A program made the position numbers and the translations under genes. DNA of 64,000 nucleotides. Origin: Silurus meridionalis (taxonomy: Eukaryota; Chordata; Actinopteri; Siluriformes; Siluridae). Under the pieces are notes generated by a model. That model was not told the DNA's origin. It searched no databases and was given only the letters and a program-made list of their open reading frames with translations. Below, piece by piece: positions 60,812 through 64,000 of this stretch. Numbering within the stretch: the first letter of the stretch is position 1; each line of letters begins with the position of its first letter. Location of the stretch: positions 22,752,405 through 22,816,404 of the forward strand of contig NC_060901.1 in the NCBI RefSeq assembly GCF_014805685.1, read 5' to 3'.

Positions 60812-62132
60812 TGTACGTGTATAAGCATATTTGTGCTGTCATGGAAAATTTTACCATTAACATGTCAAAATAAATGTGCCCATTTCATATTATATAAGCC
60901 AACAATCTCCTTACAGAGGTGATTCAATCCTTTTGTGTTAAAGTAATAACAATTAATACACATCAGTTTACATACCACTGTGAGTTTTGAAAATATAAAT
61001 GCAGTATTAATAATATGCAGGATAAATGCATGTTACTATCTAAAAAAAACTTTAATAAGACATGAAACAGAAATTGAAGCTGGTCACTGCCCACCAGAGA
61101 GACAACAGAAAAAGGTGTGAAATTCTCATGTATCTACTTATAACGAAGACCTGGGCAGTCTGCTGGTTTTGCAGTGAACCCGGGTATTTCCTGGACCAGT
61201 GCCACATGAAGGTAGGGTGGTAATCCAGAGAGGGTACATATCTTTTCACGTCTGGTGAAAATGTTATCCCCAGCAGCTTATCATAATCTGATAGCTGAAC
61301 AGGAAAAAAAAAACATTAAACTGTCTCAGACTTGTTTTTATTGGCCAGTAATTTGCATTTATGTTTACAAGTGGTATGTAGCATGCCATTGATTTGCAGG
61401 AAGTGAAGATTGTGGTCACTGACCACCAATAAGACAACAAAGAAAGAGGTGTGAACTTCACACGCATCTATTTATAGCATGACCACAATAAAGCAGTGAC
61501 AAACTAGAAACAGGAAATTACCTTTTCTATTACACTTTTATGAGTTAATAGAGATTCAATAAGACAGTAAGTGAGACATAATTTATTATTAGATAAAATA
61601 CACCAAGGCTTATAGGGATGTAGAATTATCTTATGGTAGAAGCCTCCTTATTCATTAGGCCACCTCTATTCATCAGTACATTTTATACTTATATTGATAA
61701 AATAATAATAATAATAATAAAATAAAATAAAATAAAAAAAGTAAGAAGAAAAATCTACAGAACTAAACGAAGACAATATAACACAAGGCATGATATGTAG
61801 ATTTACCTTGTGTATAAAGATTACTGCTGTTCTTTGGACAATTTAACTACAAGTACACATCTACTTAGATCCTAACACTACAGTATGTAAAGTTGTTGTT
61901 AATAAAAACTCTAAATAAGAAACATTTGACATTGCTTGGGTGGTTGTTCAGGAGCAGGGCTGAACTACAGCCTACTGTGAACCAAGTCTGGACTAAAAGC
62001 ACATTAAATAAACAAAAAGCAGCTGAACTAAGAACTGGCTAATTTTCACTCTCCTTTCTGTAATAGAAAATATCGTCACTCACCTGCAGCCATGTGAAAC
62101 ACAACAGACAAAAGATACAAGCACTTCCTCAT
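49144..62132 (-). CDS. Units E+D': eroded multi-Ig receptor set (gene model)
   Basis: Candidate exons: leader 62084-62132, D2 59897-60214, stalk 59681-59794, stalk 54773-54886, D1 52594-52893, D2 50122-50433, stalk 49891-50010, TM 49709-49780, tails 49461-49528 and 49144-49209. All are open, phase 1-1 to the last junction, and sum to 1533 nt (510 residues) in frame. The first D1 survives only as a fragment at about 60285-60358. Between the first stalk and the next exon lie a relic promoter (58.7 kb), an L2 LINE and a hAT-like element, so a single transcript is less certain than for 33436-46231. The unit at 59.5-62.1 may instead be a separate gene ending in a short hydrophobic tail. The tail reads VTYTCYATDPH and lacks in-frame ITIMs. 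Confidence 0.45.
49461..49528 (-). CDS. Unit D' cytoplasmic exon 1
   Basis: 68 nt, TTAG acceptor, GAG-GTTAG donor. GGKCGEKVITEGCPYHKGN. Confidence 0.75.
49709..49780 (-). CDS. Unit D' transmembrane exon
   Basis: 72 nt, phase 1-1. VFGIVAVLMLVIPGVVAFIC followed by WRRK. CTCAG-like acceptor, GTACAA donor. Confidence 0.85.
49891..50010 (-). CDS. Unit D' stalk exon
   Basis: 120 nt, phase 1-1. VGRRETSTQWKKPDTAPPSE, then TTKSQPASFLKTPEQG. CAG acceptor, GTAACC donor. Confidence 0.8.
50122..50433 (-). CDS. Unit D' D2 exon (V-set Ig)
   Basis: 312 nt, phase 1-1. GESVVLPCVCTDL, RVTWEFNKNNHSQEIYSKQ, SDLTEEDQGIYTC. Confidence 0.87.
51233..52271 (-). mobile_element. Tc1/mariner transposon with internal deletion
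   Basis: Ends CAAACCCGATTCCAAAAAAG and its inverse, flanked by TA (51231-51232, 52272-52273). The paralogous intron at about 44301-44318 shows the empty site TTTATGTAGGTTTAT. Transposase C-terminal half is open on the minus strand (51445-51792: HDNATPH, SPIENVW) but the N-terminal half is deleted. Lies in the D1-D2 intron of unit D'. Confidence 0.9.
52594..52893 (-). CDS. Unit D' D1 exon (V-set Ig)
   Basis: 300 nt, phase 1-1. GGSVLLPCSCSDLLSKPQKF, WMFFRPGQWTELNNKHYRG, SDLREEDQGVYRC. One codon pair shorter than unit C D1 in the C'-D region. Confidence 0.87.
52895..54770 (-). other. Intron between stalk 54773 and D1 52893
   Basis: Paralogous, block by block, to 36.85-37.18 plus 40.47-41.57 kb (landmarks GATGACTCTACACT, GTGGAAGTAAACCTAACAT, AATCAACCAGAAACACTGAAAT). 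It lacks the DIRS element, giving its empty site at 53267/53268. It contains no leader or TM exon. Confidence 0.7.
54773..54886 (-). CDS. Orphan stalk exon
   Basis: 114 nt, phase 1-1, splice sites intact: VGRRETSMQSRKPDTTPPSE then TTSLPASSSTTQG. Its own D2 is deleted except for the last dozen bases at about 54957-54970 (CTGTTAAAG-GTATAC in reverse), so it belongs to a gutted unit unless spliced to unit E exons upstream. Confidence 0.6.
55775..58386 (-). mobile_element. L2/CR1-like LINE, 5'-truncated
   Basis: Minus strand: end of the APE endonuclease (58192-58386, IIVIYRPPGPLGDFLEEMD), reverse transcriptase (56675-57739) and post-RT region (55935-56837). The 3' end GGCATTTAGCAGACGCCCTT near 55800 is the conserved tail of fish L2-type LINEs. 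Frames are broken and the catalytic YADD block is deleted, so it is dead. Confidence 0.85.
55935..57739 (-). pseudogene. L2-like reverse transcriptase with the catalytic block deleted
   Basis: The upstream frame has NNYRPVSLLSFLSKSLERTV, QSGFKAAHSTETALLAV, LLDLSAAFDTVNHKTLL and LTTGVPQGS. The downstream frame resumes at TASARISACLSDISLWM with LKLNPSKTELLVIPG, NLGVTMDNELSF and a C-terminal PPSLRMRGKYNSRLFS. The segment between GVPQGS and TASARIS, where the YADD centre should be, is missing and the join is frameshifted. No host gene is involved. Confidence 0.88.
58520..59060 (-). pseudogene. Gutted receptor unit: promoter joined to post-D1 intron
   Basis: 58716-58800 matches the promoter of unit D (GTGTCACACTGCCTGAGTGT region) and 59020-59060 its far flank. 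58530-58678 matches the intron just downstream of D1 (as at 52.42-52.53 kb, ATGTGTCACAATATGACTC). The leader and D1 between them are gone, replaced by the (AC)n tract at 58679-58715. Confidence 0.7.
58679..58715. repeat. (AC)n microsatellite
   Basis: About 18 AC units at the deletion junction of the gutted unit. Confidence 0.97.
59497..59562 (-). pseudogene. Unit E transmembrane exon relic
   Basis: Homologous to the TM exons at 49709 and 34232. In the expected phase it reads VFFIPVFFLLLTL then stop, and no donor remains at its end. If used, unit E would end in a short hydrophobic tail. Confidence 0.6.
59681..59794 (-). CDS. Unit E stalk exon
   Basis: 114 nt, phase 1-1: VKRGTSVPSRKTQTTPPSEQ, then KETSTATPTSSSTTQG. 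CAG acceptor, GTAAAA donor. Confidence 0.75.
59897..60214 (-). CDS. Unit E D2 exon (V-set Ig)
   Basis: 318 nt, phase 1-1. GESVVLPCVCTDIHHNPSSV, WEFNKKEFGKDQEIYPKLTG, SDLTEEDQGIYTC. Two codons longer than other D2 copies in the C-C' region. Confidence 0.85.
60285..60358 (-). pseudogene. Unit E D1 exon fragment
   Basis: About 25 codons, GCALSGDKNTLDMVGHKGGS, then VLLP, after which the sequence jumps directly into the D2-upstream intron. The remainder of D1 and its donor are deleted. Confidence 0.75.
60756..60809. repeat. (GA)n microsatellite
   Basis: About 27 perfect GA units. Confidence 0.97.
60810..62083 (-). other. Unit E leader intron
   Basis: The last 500 bp match the other leader introns (CAGGAGCAGGGCTGAACTAC region). 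It also holds two related blocks at about 61070-61160 and 61390-61500 (CAATAAGACAACAAAGAAAG). No exon found. Confidence 0.6.
62084..62132 (-). CDS. Unit E leader exon
   Basis: 49 nt: MRKCLYLLSVVFHMAAG, donor GTGAGT, phase 1. Comparison with this exon defines the 13-nt deletion in unit B. Confidence 0.8.
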
Positions 62133-62340
62133 CGCTGATTCTTCTGCACAACCACTAATTTCTCACAGTGAAACACACACACACTCTTTCAAACTGTCTG
62201 AATGTCTTTCTTTCATATACTCTGCTTTCAGGAAATTACAACTACCATTATGTCATTTCTCACTTTTGAATTTTTTTCATAAGTCGTTCTATGTTGCGTT
62301 TAGTGCCATCTTGTGCCTAGAACCTGCTACTACAGATAAT
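62133..62340 (-). promoter_or_regulatory. Unit E promoter region
   Basis: AGTATATGAAAGAAAGACATTC on the minus strand near 62205-62225 (20-base core AGTATATGAAAGAAAGACAT) is equivalent to the TATATAG element of unit D. The GCCATCTTGTGCC block follows at 62300. Confidence 0.45.
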
Positions 62341-62521
62341 TGCTTATTGGACATCTATATTTTATCAGAATAAAATTAAGAAGGCCTATCCTGTCCACTA
62401 TAGTACTGGCCCAAAAATATTTTCCTGCAGCTTTCCCAACTTTATAGTACTTTTTCATCAAAGCTGTAAAGCTGCTATGCTGTAAAGCATTCATTTGAAT
62501 TAAATAGTACAATATACATGT

Positions 62522-62657
62522 CTCTAGGTTCAGACGTAACCCTAGTTCCCCGAGGGAATGAGACGCTGCTTCAAAACGCTTTGGAAATGCCCAAGCGTGA
62601 ACAACTCTCTTGGGTCGTTCCCAAAGCGTTTTGACGCAGCTCGAGTTCCCGAAGAAC
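62522..62657. mobile_element. Solo terminal repeat of a DIRS-like element
   Basis: TAACCCTAGTTCCCCGAGGG and, inverted at the other side, TTTTGACGCAGCTCGAGTTC match the ends of 37181-40470. The two halves form an imperfect hairpin. No coding part. Confidence 0.75.
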
Positions 62658-62747
62658 CCTGTCCACTGGATCATGTCAAAAAACATTACTTTAAAGTGAG
62701 ATTAGTCAGAGTTTGGTTAGATACAAATAATTAGGTGAAAACGTATA

Positions 62748-63630
62748 CAGTGGAACAGTGGGGTTACGAATTTAATTTGTTCCGGTACTTTATTCGTAAC
62801 CTGAAAAGTTCGTATCCCGATACAAATTTCCCCATAATAATGAACAGAAACTTGTAATTTGTTCTGGACAACCAAAATATTACTTAAATAAAAATAAAGC
62901 CAATATTCACTAATATTATTTACTTTTAACATGTTATATTAAAATTATACCACATAAAAACATACAAAAGAGAAAAGATCTTTACCGGTACTTTCCTTTG
63001 AGAAGACTCGCTGCAGGAGACGACGTCAGAGAAGGGGAGGAGGAGAGTTATTGTTTGGAAGGAGAATCTTATTATATTATATTATTATATATTATTATAT
63101 ATTATATTATTATATATTATTATATATTATATTATAGAATATTAAAGACAGTGTTAATAACACGAACGCTGAGACAATTGTTGCATTAGAGGGAAAATGA
63201 GAGCTGTTTCTTTAAGGCTACTATCAGTTGGTATTGAAGTCCAGAGTGAAATTCATTATGGGTATTGTACTTGGAAAAGACTGTAACCCTGCTAATCTAT
63301 CTTCATAAAAACAAGTAAAGTGGTTATGCATCGGCTAATGTTGTCCATCTCATCATTCCACGAGCATCAACTAACGAGTTGTTACGCTGCTGCTGGGAAA
63401 AGTTCAAGCGGATAAGTAACACGATGCTCTCGCTAGGGACACAGGATGCTAACTGATGTGATGAGCTGCGTGGATAGAGCAAAAACAACCAACTTGCCTG
63501 CGATTTTTTGGTGAGCGACGTTCGTATCCCGATATATTGTTTGTAACCAGGGGCAAAAATTTTGATGAACTGCGATTCGTAACCTGAATTATACGTATGC
63601 CGTGGCGTTCGTAACCCGAGGTTCCACTGT
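62748..63630. mobile_element. TA-flanked MITE (Tc1/mariner-type)
   Basis: 883 bp with inverted ends CAGTGGAAC...GGGTTACGAA and GTTCGTAACCCGAGGTTCCACTG (19-base part TAACCCGAGGTTCCACTG), flanked by TA at 62746-62747 and 63631-63632. The interior has an ATT/TAT-rich run (63066-63135). No transposase. Confidence 0.85.
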
Positions 63631-63714
63631 ATTATATTAAAACCACCAGCCTCAGAAACTGACTAGCCCACTTTTCCTAGGTCTTAGGTCTTGGGCAGGC
63701 CACAATTACTGCTG

Positions 63715-64000
63715 TCTAAACAGTTGAACCATAAACCATTTGCAATAGATGTCATTCAGTAAATGTATAAAAACATACACGTTAAGTATTATGGGGATGT
63801 AAAATCTTTTAATCTGAATCATTAGCCTACCTCGCTTTATCAGTTCATTATTTCTCTTGTTAATATAGATTGATGTTAGCGGACAATTTATCTTTATTTA
63901 TTGACAACCACATTACTTTATATATTTTAATCAAAATTATTCATGTCTGCTGTTAACGTAGAATAGTAGTATTCATTAAAATAATAAACATTTGACAGTG
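63715..64000 (-). other. Leader intron of a further receptor unit, cut by the window edge
   Basis: Nearly identical to 29715-30000 (TTATCAGTTCATTATTTC, then GATTGATGTT and ACAATTTATCTTTATTT). By analogy the leader exon should lie about 120-160 bp beyond the edge. The D1 side is lost between this block and unit E. Confidence 0.75.

Overview
The window is vertebrate nuclear DNA, most likely from a teleost fish. Its genes have short exons with GT-AG junctions, and it contains a tRNA-derived SINE, Tc1/mariner, piggyBac and hAT transposons, a DIRS-type tyrosine-recombinase retrotransposon and L2-like and I/Nimb-like LINEs. Microsatellites are abundant. I see no bacterial or viral gene organisation. 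A more exact species call cannot be supported from the sequence alone.

Region 1 (about 1-24.4 kb) is a degenerate, repeatedly duplicated segment carrying intronless retrocopies of two housekeeping genes. There are two 318-codon copies of phosphoribosyl-pyrophosphate synthetase (PRPS1-like; 4819-5775 and 12140-13096), one long copy of the centriolar coiled-coil gene CEP83 (19243-20940) and a 5'-truncated CEP83 copy (10771-11299). The PRPS copies and the long CEP83 copy each follow the same roughly 100-bp TATA-containing block (4537-4637, 11825-11928, 19114-19214). Unrelated retrocopies therefore appear to share one promoter module. Around them a non-coding segment occurs three times, variously carrying a piggyBac element, a SINE and old Tc1 fragments. 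The retrocopy unit at 19.1 kb sits inside a dead immunoglobulin-receptor gene (16929-19110), which was also hit by an internally deleted LINE.

Region 2 (about 25.5-64 kb) is a minus-strand tandem array of V-set immunoglobulin-superfamily receptor genes. The exon set is leader, D1 (V-set), D2 (V-set), Pro/Thr-rich stalk, transmembrane, cytoplasmic 1 and cytoplasmic 2. All junctions are phase 1 up to the last, which is phase 0. A two-Ig unit lies at 25504-30156, but its leader carries a 13-nt deletion. At 33436-46231 the exons fit one four-Ig receptor of 586 residues (leader-D1-D2-stalk-D1-D2-stalk-TM-tail). At 49144-62132 a second, more eroded set has lost most of its first D1. Further relics lie at 16.9-19.1 kb, 54.8-59.1 kb and the right edge (63.7-64.0 kb), and an inverted relic at 1.8-2.3 kb. 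Comparing tails shows that two ITIM-like motifs survive in frame only in the dead copy at 17 kb. The better preserved copies have lost them by substitution or by a 7-nt frame difference.

Mobile elements interrupt the array and are well dated by paralogous empty sites: a DIRS element (37181-40470), two Tc1/mariner elements (42420-43965, 51233-52271), an L2-like LINE nested in a hAT-like element (55487-58516), two hAT-like elements (9360-10414, 47596-48469) and a TA-flanked MITE (62748-63630). All assignments come from reading the sequence and its internal paralogies. No database search was run.
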